49,199 nucleotides of DNA from Mycobacterium sp. E1214 (GTDB lineage: Bacteria > Actinomycetota > Actinomycetes > Mycobacteriales > Mycobacteriaceae). This document shows, piece after piece, positions 40,860 to 49,196 of the stretch (position 1 is its first letter; every line of letters starts with the position of its first letter). A program made the translations under genes and the position numbers. The notes beneath the pieces were generated by a model. The model saw only the letters and a list, made by a program, of their open reading frames with translations, made no database searches and was not told where the DNA came from. The DNA is taken from assembly GCF_001666755.1 (NCBI RefSeq), contig NZ_LZJC01000166.1, forward strand, positions 1-49,199, written 5' to 3'.

Positions 40860-43800
40860 GTGGTCCGGTGTGGTCGGCCGTTGTGAGTCGAGGATTTCCG
40901 TTGCGGCCACCAGCTGGCCTCGCGCAGGAGCGTAGCGATCGCGGGCACCGTGAGGGTGCGAACGACGAAGGTGTCGAGTAGTAGGCCGCAGCCGACGATG
41001 AATCCGACTTGGATCATGATTCCGACAGAGCCGACCATCAGGCCGAACATACTCGCGGCGAAGATGAGCCCGGCTGAGGTGATGACTGAACCGGTGTTTG
41101 CGACCGTGCGTAGCACGCCGACGCGAATGTTGTGAGCGGATTCTTCGCGTAACCGCGAGATCAGCAGCATGTTGTAGTCGGCGCCGACGGCGACCAGGAT
41201 GATGAACGCCACAAGCGGTACGGGCCAGGCGATTTCCTTACCCAGGCCGTATTGGAAGACGAGCGTCCCAATGCCCAGTGCCGCGCCATAGTTGAGTACG
41301 ACCGTACCGAGGAGGTAGAGCGGGGCCAGCAAGGCACGCAGGAGAAGGACAAGGATCACTCCGACGATGACGAGCGTGGCGATCGCCAGCAGATGAAAGT
41401 CGGCCGACAGCAGGCGCTGAATATCGGAGTTGACGGCGGGGAAACCGGCCATCGATATCGTGGCGTTGGCCAGGGAGGTGTTCGGGCGTGCGGCCCCGGC
41501 AACTTCGGTGATTTTCTGAGCGAGATCCATCGCTTGGCTGCTGTAGGGGTTGTAGCTCGATTCGATCGCGAAGCGGGCGGTCTTGCCATCGGCCGACATA
41601 AAATGTTTTGCCACATCGGCGAACTGGCGATTCTCGAAGGTGTTGGCGGGCAGGTAAAAGCCGCTGGCGTTGTCCGAACCGGCGCTGGACCGCGCGGAAT
41701 TTTGTAATTGGGTGGCGACCTGACTCATGCCGGACAACATTTCGATGTTGCTGTCGGCAAGGGTGTGCACGCCGGTGGCCAGGGCTTGTGCACCCGACGC
41801 GAGCTGGCTGATGCCGTTTTGGAGGCGGCGGATATTGCCGGCCATGTCGGCGGGATCGCCGAGTGCTCCGAAAGCCTTGTTCAGCGAGGTGACCGTGCTC
41901 TGCAGATCTGCTACGGTGCCCGCCGCATTGTCGCTGCCCGGCTGGTACATGTCGCCCAGGTTGGCGAGCTGGCTGAAAAAGCCGCCATCGCGCAAGGTCA
42001 CCAGAATCTGCACCTGATCGCGGATCTGGGCACACTCGGGTGTGGTGGCACACCACGGGGAGGTGTTGAGCGCACCAACCAGCGGATCGATCGTGGCGAT
42101 CGCGTTTTGGGCTTGTTGAGCTTCTTGACGCAGTCCCGGCCCGGTTCGGATCGCTTGATCGATGGTTGGTGTGGTAGCCGAAAGTTGCTGCAGCAGAGGG
42201 CGAAAGTGTTGAAATTGCGATCCGCTGGACTGGGCTTGGGTAAGGACCGCGGTCAGCGGTGTCAATGCCGTGCGCAGGGTGGTGTCAAGTTGCGCCAGGC
42301 CGCCGGCGAGTTGGTCGGCGCCACTGGTGAGTTTGGCCAGGTCGTCCTTATGGGCGTCTCCCTTGGCGACCGCGCCGGCCATCTTGTTGCCGATCTGGCC
42401 GTTTTGCCACGAGAGCTGTGCCTGATCGAGGCGTGCACCGGTGGGCCGAGTGACACCGGAAACCTTGGTGACGCCCGGCAATTGCGACACTCGAGACGCC
42501 ATTTCATCTAGGTCGGCTAGGCCTTTACTGGTGCGCATATCTGTGGGTGATTCGACGACCATGAACTGTGTGATGACGATATCTTTGCGGAAATGCCTAT
42601 CCAGCAAGCGATAGCCCTCATTGCTGGTGGTCGTCGCCGGCTGTCCTTGCCGATCGTCGTAGCTGATGTGCATAGTCAGCGCGACAGCCGCGAGGCCTAA
42701 TACAAGTGCCAGGCTGGCGGCCAGCAGTGGGGCGGGTCGGCGGACCACGGCCACGGCGATCCAGTTCCAGTATCGGCGCGTGCGGTCAGCTTTGGGTTCG
42801 CCAATGCCATGTTTCGCGGCAAGCGCCAATACCGGAGGAAACAACGTTACTGTAGCTGCGACTCCGACAAAGACAGCGATCGCGCACGCCGGGCCTAATG
42901 CGCTAAATACGCTCAGCTTCGCAAAGACCAAGGATAGAAACGCAAACGCCACAGTCGCGGCGGAAGCCATGATCACCCGCCCGATGGTGGCGGTTGCGTT
43001 AATCACAGCCAGGTCAGCCGAAATCATCTGGCGGCGCTGCTCGTGATACCGGCTGATCAGAAACACGGAATAATCGGTGCCGGCACCCAACAAGATGGCA
43101 GTCATGAACGCAATCGTGAATTGCGACACCGGCATTCCTGATTCGCCCAGCGCCGAGAGCACCCCGCGCCCGACCGCCAGGCTCACACCGATCACGAGCA
43201 ATGGCAGCAACGCGGTAACTAGTGACCGATAGATGACCAGCAAAATCACCGCGATCAGACCGGCTGTCACGATGGAGATGCCAATCAAATCCTGCTCAGC
43301 CGAATCGATTAGATCGCTGAATGTCGCGGGAGGTCCGGTTACACGAACGATCGTGGACGTACCGCTAAACGACTCGGCGACAATAGCGCGCACCGCCCGA
43401 ACGGATTCCGCCGCTCTAGGATCGCCGAGCGTGCCAGCTACCCCGACCGGCACATACCACGCCTTGCCATCCTGGCTCATCGCCTGACCCGCAGTAACGG
43501 GGTCGGCTAACAGATCCTGAACCAGTCGCACGTGCTGGGAGTCGGCACGCAACCGCGAAACCATCGTTTTGTAGCGCTGACGCACCGGCGCAGTCAGGCC
43601 CGTCGGGTCCTCGAATGCAACAAAGACGGTGGTCTTGGACCCCTGCTCGCCGAATGCCGTGCCCATCCGGTCAACCGTCTGCAGCGATGGAGCATCAGGG
43701 GGGACCAGATTCACCGACTGCTGTTTCACAACGGTTTCCAGCTGGGGGAACAGCATCGCCAGGACGCCGGCGGTCACCACCCACGCCCCGATGACCAGCA

Positions 43801-43942
43801 CCTTATGTCGGATGCTGAACCCCGCCAGGCGAGCTAGTCGATCACTGTATGCGCCCTCGCCCGCCGCGACCTTGCGAAGTTGCTCCCGAACTGGGCGACT
43901 CAGCGTCGCCACCCCCGAGGAAACCCACCCGTTGTCCGCCAT
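40856..43942 (-). CDS. MmpL-family RND transporter
   Basis: 1028-residue RND transporter of the MmpL class. An N-terminal helix (about 49-66) is followed by a periplasmic domain, five helices, a second, very long periplasmic domain (about 440-820) with coiled-coil stretches such as LTSGADQLAGGLAQLDTTL, and five more helices. The two proton-relay Asp-Tyr pairs are kept: GAGTDYSVFLISRYHE and AVGADYNMLLISRLREE. Export of lipids or drugs is the family role. GGAGGTGGGGG precedes the ATG. No mmpS partner is adjacent. Cargo of the AICE, translationally coupled to the hydrolase. Confidence 0.94.
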   Translation of the reverse strand: MADNGWVSSGVATLSRPVREQLRKVAAGEGAYSDRLARLAGFSIRHKVLVIGAWVVTAGVLAMLFPQLETVVKQQSVNLVPPDAPSLQTVDRMGTAFGEQGSKTTVFVAFEDPTGLTAPVRQRYKTMVSRLRADSQHVRLVQDLLADPVTAGQAMSQDGKAWYVPVGVAGTLGDPRAAESVRAVRAIVAESFSGTSTIVRVTGPPATFSDLIDSAEQDLIGISIVTAGLIAVILLVIYRSLVTALLPLLVIGVSLAVGRGVLSALGESGMPVSQFTIAFMTAILLGAGTDYSVFLISRYHEQRRQMISADLAVINATATIGRVIMASAATVAFAFLSLVFAKLSVFSALGPACAIAVFVGVAATVTLFPPVLALAAKHGIGEPKADRTRRYWNWIAVAVVRRPAPLLAASLALVLGLAAVALTMHISYDDRQGQPATTTSNEGYRLLDRHFRKDIVITQFMVVESPTDMRTSKGLADLDEMASRVSQLPGVTKVSGVTRPTGARLDQAQLSWQNGQIGNKMAGAVAKGDAHKDDLAKLTSGADQLAGGLAQLDTTLRTALTPLTAVLTQAQSSGSQFQHFRPLLQQLSATTPTIDQAIRTGPGLRQEAQQAQNAIATIDPLVGALNTSPWCATTPECAQIRDQVQILVTLRDGGFFSQLANLGDMYQPGSDNAAGTVADLQSTVTSLNKAFGALGDPADMAGNIRRLQNGISQLASGAQALATGVHTLADSNIEMLSGMSQVATQLQNSARSSAGSDNASGFYLPANTFENRQFADVAKHFMSADGKTARFAIESSYNPYSSQAMDLAQKITEVAGAARPNTSLANATISMAGFPAVNSDIQRLLSADFHLLAIATLVIVGVILVLLLRALLAPLYLLGTVVLNYGAALGIGTLVFQYGLGKEIAWPVPLVAFIILVAVGADYNMLLISRLREESAHNIRVGVLRTVANTGSVITSAGLIFAASMFGLMVGSVGIMIQVGFIVGCGLLLDTFVVRTLTVPAIATLLREASWWPQRKSSTHNGRPHRTT

Positions 43943-44738
43943 CCCCCACCTCCGTTATCCCAAAAGAAACTAACGGTGTCGGAACAGTACCGCTAGTACC
44001 CTTTCGCTTCGTCGCCGAAACCGCGACAGGCGTGCACCCGTCGACCGCTACCGCACTACTCACCTGGATTGGCCCGAGAGCACCCCGCAGGCGACGGACC
44101 AGCATTTCGCGCCTGGCGCGACGTGCCCCTCGGCGCGCAGGTTGATTGACCGTGACGACGCACCGTCGCCGAAATTCTGAAAGGTTCATGAACGCCGCAG
44201 ACGAAAAGCCAGCCGGGAAGTTAGCCTGGTGGGATCGTCGTGCACGTGGTTGTACATTTCCCGGTTCATCAAATTGTCGTCCAGGTATGAGCAGTAGCGA
44301 GGCGGGTAATGCCGAGGACGAACGCGGTCTTGGTCCGGCGGCGTTCGGTGGATGTCACTGGTAATGGTGCGGCCGCTGAGCCTGAAACCGCGAGCCGCAC
44401 TCATCCACACTTGGGTCCTGGTTAGCGCAAGCAGCGCATTCATCGCAGAACGCCATCCTCGGCGTGTGCGAGTCCCTGCCGCACAAGTTGGGAGGGTTCG
44501 TGGGATGGCCTCATGAACCGACATGCCAGCCGTGCATTGGTGGCCTTTTGGACCACGGGTTGTTCGAGCCGTTGCCTGATCACGAATCCCCCTACTACGC
44601 ACAAACCCCTACGAATAACTGTACTATTGGTAGCGCTATGCTACCAACAGTAGCGTTAGTTGGGTAGTGGCTGGATCAATCGCCAATGCAGATGCGATTC
44701 GGTGCGGGCCAGGTATGCGTAGGGTTTACGGTGACCAT
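43943..44738. other. Long intergenic region between mmpL and tetR
   Basis: About 800 bases without a gene I can support. The left edge holds the mmpL promoter: on the minus strand ACTAGCGGTACT (43986-43997) loosely resembles the TetR half-site. The right edge holds the 31-base operator-like palindrome and the tetR leader. The middle has short frames on both strands with no recognisable product or good ribosome-binding runs; it may be decayed coding sequence. Confidence 0.6.
44622..44652. promoter_or_regulatory. TetR operator candidate ahead of the first cargo tetR
   Basis: TTGGTAGC-GCTAT-GCTACCAA is a perfect 21-base palindrome (44627-44647), extended to 13-base arms with one mismatch (TACTA outside left, CAGTA outside right). 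It lies upstream of the tetR start. TetR autoregulation is the usual meaning. Confidence 0.65.
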
Positions 44739-45374
44739 ATGGAGCGCGACGGTTTTGACATGCCGGTCGACGACGATGTCGATCCGCGCCTGGTGCGCTC
44801 CCGGACCCGGCTATTAGATGCAGCCACCAAACTCCTCAGCGCCGGCGGGATTGAAGCCGTCACCATAGACGCGGTCACCAAGGCCTCTAAAGTTGCGCGC
44901 ACGACCCTCTATCGCCACTTCAGCAGCTCCACTCAACTACTGGCCGCCACATTTGAACGGCTGCTGCCGCAGGTTCACCTTCCGCCGGCGACGGGATCGT
45001 TGCGCGACCAACTCATCGAACTGTTGAGCCGACAGGCCACGCTGTTCCAGGAGGCGCCGCTGCACGTCACCACACTGGCTTGGGTCGCGCTTGGCCCAAC
45101 ATCAAACAGCACTCAGGAGACCTACGATCGGCACGCGCTGCGGACCCGGATCATCGAGCAGTATCGCCAGCCGTTCGATCTACTTTTGCAAAGCCCCGAA
45201 GCCTGCGCCGACCTCGATGAATTCGACCCCGAGCTGATCCTGTGCCAACTCGTGGGGCCGGTCGCCTTCGCGCGCCTCACCGGGCTGCGTGCCATCGATC
45301 GTCAAGACTGTGAGCGCATCGTCGATGACTTCCTCGCCGCGCACCGCCGCAAGGTCGACGAGCCCGCATCGTAG
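44739..45374 (+). CDS. TetR-family regulator 1 of the AICE cargo
   Basis: 211 residues from the chosen ATG. The helix-turn-helix is in GGIEAVTIDAVTKASKVARTTLYRHFSSSTQLLAATF (about 36-72), and the ligand domain follows. Start is uncertain: in-frame GTG 44667 and ATG 44715 are alternatives. I prefer 44739 for a normal TetR head length (MERDGFDMPVDDDVDPRLVR). It is divergent from mmpL across about 800 bases with a strong palindrome just upstream; half-sites occur ahead of mmpL and of the DUF6188 gene. Likely local repressor of mmpL-hydrolase. Confidence 0.85.
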   Translation: MERDGFDMPVDDDVDPRLVRSRTRLLDAATKLLSAGGIEAVTIDAVTKASKVARTTLYRHFSSSTQLLAATFERLLPQVHLPPATGSLRDQLIELLSRQATLFQEAPLHVTTLAWVALGPTSNSTQETYDRHALRTRIIEQYRQPFDLLLQSPEACADLDEFDPELILCQLVGPVAFARLTGLRAIDRQDCERIVDDFLAAHRRKVDEPAS

Positions 45375-45432
45375 TGATCCCGCTCCGCGGGAATGGCGCC
45401 GCCCCAGCCGCTCTGCCTGACGCGCAGTTCGG

Positions 45433-46626
45433 CTAATTTGCCGACCACGAGATAGGCAAAGACATATAGCCCCGGATGAGGCCCGACCGCAGGCGCTGCG
45501 CGTTCTCTAGGTCGACTTCCCAGTTGGGCACTCGGGCCAGCAGGGCGCGCAACGCTATCCGGGCCTCCATCCGCGCTAATGACGCACCGAGACAGAAGTG
45601 GATACCTCGGCCGAACGCCACTTGATGTTCGGGTTTGCGCCCGATATCGAACACGTCGGGATCAGCAAACACTCGTTCGTCACGGTTAGCCGAGCCGAAC
45701 AACAGCAGCACTGAATCACCGACGGACATCGTGACGCCATGCAGCGTGACGTCGCGGGTCAGAGTTCGTGAAAGTCCTTGCACCGGTGAGTCATACCGGA
45801 GGAGCTCCTCAACTGCGGGACCAAGCAAGTTGTCATCGGCGACTAGTCGTCGGCGAATGTCGGGATCGCTCGCAAGCACTACTGCGGCGTTGCTGAGCAG
45901 GTTCGAGGTGGTCTCATGGCCTGCGATGAGCAGCAACAGGCAAAAGCCAAGGAGGTCCTCGTCAGTAAGACGCTTTCCGTCGATCTCGGCGGACACCAAG
46001 GCCGACATCAAGTCGCCGCGCGGTTCGCGTCGACGCTCGGCGAGGAAGTCGGTGAAGTAGGCATAGACGGCCGCAGCCGCGGCCAGCCCCTCGCCCATCT
46101 CACCGCGCGCCGGATTGGACTGGACCATCGTGGTTGACCACTGCCGAAACTGTGCGCGGTCCTCGCGAGGAATGCCGAGCAAATCAGCGATCACCATGGC
46201 CGGCAGGACGGCGGCAAAGTCGGCGGCAAAGTCAACCGACCCTGCGCCCCGGTCAAGGCAATCTGATAAATCCTCCGCCAGGTCCTCAATCCCACTACTT
46301 AACGCCGCGATGCGCCGCGGGGTGAACGCCTTGCTTACCAACGCGCGCAGCTGATCGTGTCGCGGGGGATCCATCAAAATCATCATGGGCAAGAACGATG
46401 CGTGGAAATCTGAGCCCGGTGGAGTTGGAAATATGCCGTCCACGGATGAGTAGGTGTGATGGTCAAGCAGCGCGCTGACGACATCTTCGTGGCGACTGAA
46501 AACCCACGTGTTGGAATCGGCTGCGCGATACAGCGGGGCTTTGTCGCGCAGCTGCCGGTAGATGGGGTAGAGATCGTCCTGAATCGTCGCATCGAACGGG
46601 TCGTAGCGAAGTTGCACCGTCGTCAT
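45433..46626 (-). CDS. Cytochrome P450
   Basis: 397-residue soluble bacterial P450. The oxygen-activating I-helix is LIAGHETTS (about 233-241), the K-helix ExxR is EELLR (273-277), and the heme ligand is Cys345 in FGRGIHFCLGASLAR. MDPPRHDQLRALVSKAFTPR (C-helix) is also typical. It resembles the CYP families that act on small terpenoids or sterol-like substrates, but I cannot assign a family. No ferredoxin gene is adjacent. Divergent from the second tetR with a palindrome between. Confidence 0.95.
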   Translation of the reverse strand: MTTVQLRYDPFDATIQDDLYPIYRQLRDKAPLYRAADSNTWVFSRHEDVVSALLDHHTYSSVDGIFPTPPGSDFHASFLPMMILMDPPRHDQLRALVSKAFTPRRIAALSSGIEDLAEDLSDCLDRGAGSVDFAADFAAVLPAMVIADLLGIPREDRAQFRQWSTTMVQSNPARGEMGEGLAAAAAVYAYFTDFLAERRREPRGDLMSALVSAEIDGKRLTDEDLLGFCLLLLIAGHETTSNLLSNAAVVLASDPDIRRRLVADDNLLGPAVEELLRYDSPVQGLSRTLTRDVTLHGVTMSVGDSVLLLFGSANRDERVFADPDVFDIGRKPEHQVAFGRGIHFCLGASLARMEARIALRALLARVPNWEVDLENAQRLRSGLIRGYMSLPISWSAN

Positions 46627-46662
46627 CTGAGCTCCTACCGCTGTGAATCTAATTATACGGCT

Positions 46663-46683
46663 GTCTAATCCAGTAGTTTAGAC
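46663..46683. promoter_or_regulatory. TetR operator candidate between P450 and tetR 2
   Basis: GTCTAA-N9-TTAGAC is a perfect 21-base inverted repeat in the 83-base divergent gap. It lies 37 bases from the P450 start and 27 bases from the TetR start, placed to control both. Confidence 0.6.
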
Positions 46684-46709
46684 TGTAAGTCCAACCGAGA
46701 GGAGCGTCA

Positions 46710-47291
46710 ATGCGCGAGGTTCCGCGAAAAATTGCCGACCGCCTGCCGCCGGCGGCGGCACTTTTCGCAGACCGCGGGCTCAACGACACCAAGATCGAAG
46801 ACGTCGCCGCCACCACCGGCATCGCCAAGGCCACCCTTTACTACTACTTCGCCGGCAAAGAGGAAATACTCGCCTTCCTCCTCGAAGACGTCCTACAGCA
46901 AGTCGCGCACGAGGTCGCCGCAGTCGTGGAGGCAGAAGGCTCCGCCGCTCAGCGCCTGCACGCAGTCATCAGTGCCCAGCTGCGCGTGATGGCACAGAGA
47001 CCCGCCGTCTGCCGCGCTCTCATCGGGGAACTGGGCCGCGCCGCCCGCATGCCCGTCATCGCCGACATGATCAGCGCCGCATACTTCGCACCCGTCGAGA
47101 CGTTACTTCGCGCTGGCGCCGGCGACGGCTCACTCGTGACCCTCGACAACCCAGCAGTTGCCGCGATCGCGCTATTCGGTGCCGTCACGACCAGCGCACT
47201 GACCTACCTAGTGCTTGACGATGCGCTCGACGAAGATCGAATTGCCAGAACAATTCACGACCTCGTTTTTGTCGGTTTACGACCGCGCTAG
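46710..47291 (+). CDS. TetR-family regulator 2 of the AICE cargo
   Basis: 193-residue TetR protein. The helix-turn-helix is DTKIEDVAATTGIAKATLYYYFAGKEEILAFLLED (about 26-60). The ligand domain is Ala-rich and hydrophobic (VAAIALFGAVTTSALTYLVL), suited to a lipophilic effector. ATG follows GAGAGGA. Divergent from the P450 gene, so probably its repressor; the inducer may be the P450 substrate (inference). Confidence 0.9.
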   Translation: MREVPRKIADRLPPAAALFADRGLNDTKIEDVAATTGIAKATLYYYFAGKEEILAFLLEDVLQQVAHEVAAVVEAEGSAAQRLHAVISAQLRVMAQRPAVCRALIGELGRAARMPVIADMISAAYFAPVETLLRAGAGDGSLVTLDNPAVAAIALFGAVTTSALTYLVLDDALDEDRIARTIHDLVFVGLRPR

Positions 47292-47348
47292 CCGTCCCCC
47301 GCACCGCGTGGACGGTAGTGCGCAGCTGAGCATGGCCCGCGACTCGGA

Positions 47349-47660
47349 CTATCCGGAGCATCCAGGCGACGCGGGGTCGTCGGAGTGAGCTACAGACAGC
47401 GCGTGACGCAGCGGATGAAGTACGGCTGGCCCACCCGTATGCACCGCCAGCCGCAGCTGCTCAATGACTGTGTGCACCTGACGTCGCTCTTCAGTGTCGG
47501 AAAGTCCGAATTCATAAAGCTCCCAACGATATTTATGATCCTCCAGCCGCAGGAGTAGCTCGTTGATCACGTTGTCCAGGTCCATCTGCTCAGCGGCCAA
47601 TTCCTGATGATTCCTCGGCCGCTCACCATCCGGCAGGCGCGGCGACAGTTCGATGGTCAC
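47349..47660 (-). CDS. Small acidic helical protein next to rep, unknown
   Basis: 103 residues, not recognised. The middle (about 18-75: QELAAEQMDLDNVINELLLRLEDHKYRWELYEF) is strongly helical and may form a coiled coil; the rest is Pro/His-rich. It begins with GTG and lies 59 bases after the rep stop on the same strand, so it may be cotranscribed with rep and act in replication or its control. Codon position pattern looks real, but the start is weakly supported. Confidence 0.55.
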   Translation of the reverse strand: MTIELSPRLPDGERPRNHQELAAEQMDLDNVINELLLRLEDHKYRWELYEFGLSDTEERRQVHTVIEQLRLAVHTGGPAVLHPLRHALSVAHSDDPASPGCSG

Positions 47661-47719
47661 GTGCTAAGCGTATGTAGCCGGTTGCTGCAATGCGACGGTC
47701 AGAGGTGAATTGCGTTAGA

Positions 47720-48922
47720 TCACTTACGGCCCGCGAGTTGTTCGTCGCGCACCGCCTTCGCCCGATCCGCCGATAACGCTGCCGCGAGCTGGGATGCGAA
47801 CGCTGGTCCGTCGTTCACAAGGGCGTAGCCACCCGCGAAGCCGCCTTGGCGGCAGAGAAGTCGCCTCCGACAGACGTTGCGGTGGCGTACTTTGCCAGTC
47901 TTGGAGTTTGTTCGTTGAACTGCGACGCGGGTCATTCGCGGAACGAGTGCGGTGGGGAAGCAGTGGGTGCAATCGCTATGAATGGCCTGTGAGCGAGACC
48001 ACCGACGGATGATCCTTCGGGCCGTCAGGTATGCGTCCTGGGCGATCTCAACGACTGCGGTTGCTCGTTCCAACCCGTGGACCCCCCAAAAGCGACCCGG
48101 TCCGCGGCCCGGCCGCCGCCAGGCCTCCGGAACGATGTGCTGGTATTCCTTGTCGCCCAATCTATTCGGTGATGAGTGCTTCGTGAAGTAGATCGCCAAG
48201 CGTTTGGGGTCGCAAGCACGCAATCCGTTGAGGCTGTCGATAGCCGTACCGGCGCGCAAGTGGCGTGTGCGTTGTTCAGGGTCGGGATGGGCGACGACTT
48301 CCGCCCATTCCTGCGACAACCATTCGCTGAACCTACGGCCTGATCGACCGACGGTATACGGGGGAGCCATCCATAGGTGAATGTGTGGTGCGCCGCGGCG
48401 TTGAAATTCCATCTTCCAGATGTAGCGCGCTGGTTCACCCCATTCGCGCTGAAATCGTTTGCGCCACAGCATCATATGTCGCTTTACGCTGGCTCCATCG
48501 GGTGCGACCGATTCCCAGTCGCCGGGGTAGGTCAGCGTGACCATCGCGGGTACCCGTCCGCTTTCCACCATCGGCGTGTAGTCCAGCTCGGCGAAGGTGC
48601 GGCACATCGCCGCACGCGACTTGCGGGACCATTCGGTGATCGCACGGCCCGACGGGTCAGGCACATCACGACCGGCCTTTATGCGGTCTACCTCGCCCGC
48701 TACGTCCTGCATGTGCTGGCCCACGGTCCGCTCAGATGCCTTCTCCGCGCGAACGGGATTGGTCCAGCCGAGACGGACGACGCCCGGGCCGATCGTGATC
48801 CGGAATCGCCCGCACTCAGGTTCGACATCCAGCCGGTCCCGTCCATGCGCCCATGGTTCGGCCGGTTCGAACAGCGCCGCTGCCGAGGCCACCATGTTGG
48901 GCCTCGGGAACCGCAGCCCCAA
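47720..48922 (-). CDS. rep: HUH rolling-circle replication initiator (RepSA-like), 5' end unresolved
   Basis: Replication initiator of the element. Motif 1 is MVTLTYPGDW (about 127-136), the metal-binding HUH motif is PHIHLWM (His180, His182), and the nicking tyrosine is Tyr245 in AIYFTKHS (YxxK). All catalytic parts are present. The C-terminus has a CRRRLLC stretch. I report TTG 48922, which is the only start codon in frame, giving 400 residues. However, the frame stays open without any start through the inverted repeat to the window end, reading GIVDAELSASDA just upstream. The true N-terminus is probably further upstream and corrupted by the fold-back at the end. Confidence 0.85.
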   Translation of the reverse strand: MGLRFPRPNMVASAAALFEPAEPWAHGRDRLDVEPECGRFRITIGPGVVRLGWTNPVRAEKASERTVGQHMQDVAGEVDRIKAGRDVPDPSGRAITEWSRKSRAAMCRTFAELDYTPMVESGRVPAMVTLTYPGDWESVAPDGASVKRHMMLWRKRFQREWGEPARYIWKMEFQRRGAPHIHLWMAPPYTVGRSGRRFSEWLSQEWAEVVAHPDPEQRTRHLRAGTAIDSLNGLRACDPKRLAIYFTKHSSPNRLGDKEYQHIVPEAWRRPGRGPGRFWGVHGLERATAVVEIAQDAYLTARRIIRRWSRSQAIHSDCTHCFPTALVPRMTRVAVQRTNSKTGKVRHRNVCRRRLLCRQGGFAGGYALVNDGPAFASQLAAALSADRAKAVRDEQLAGRK

Positions 48923-48948
48923 GGCATCCGAGGCCGACAGTTCCGCAT

Positions 48949-49196
48949 CAACAATGCCGTCGACGGTGTCGCGGACACTTTTGGCGCATATAACAAGCCC
49001 GTTGGTCCCAGCCGGAACACGGACGGAGCGGCGGACGCCGGTAGACCGCGAGTGCCCGAGGCCGGCAAGGCCGCAGGGCGCGAGAGCGGTAGCGGTCGGT
49101 CGGACGGCGGGAGCGGCGTAGACCGTGTTCCGGCTGGGACCAACGGGCTTGTTATATGCGCCAAAAGTGTCCGCGACACCGTCGACGGCATTGTTG
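48949..49196. repeat. Perfect 74-bp inverted repeat with 100-base loop at the window end
   Basis: 48949-49022 is the exact reverse complement of 49123-49196, around a 100-base spacer. The left arm continues the rep reading frame (VRDTVDGIVDAELS), so at least that arm is genuine gene sequence. The right arm ends three bases before the window end. Together with the inverted purL piece at the left end this points to fold-back chimeras at contig tips. A real hairpin, such as a replication-origin structure, is the alternative. Confidence 0.95.

Noticed and set aside
43943..44738. Small genes in the gap between mmpL and tetR 1
   Set aside because: Several 60-140-codon frames exist on both strands but overlap one another, lack ribosome-binding runs and resemble nothing known.
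48597..49191. Two opposite-strand proteins sharing MPSTVSRTLLAHITSPLVPA at the right tip
   Set aside because: They are the same sequence read from the two arms of the inverted repeat, antisense to rep; an artefact of the fold-back.
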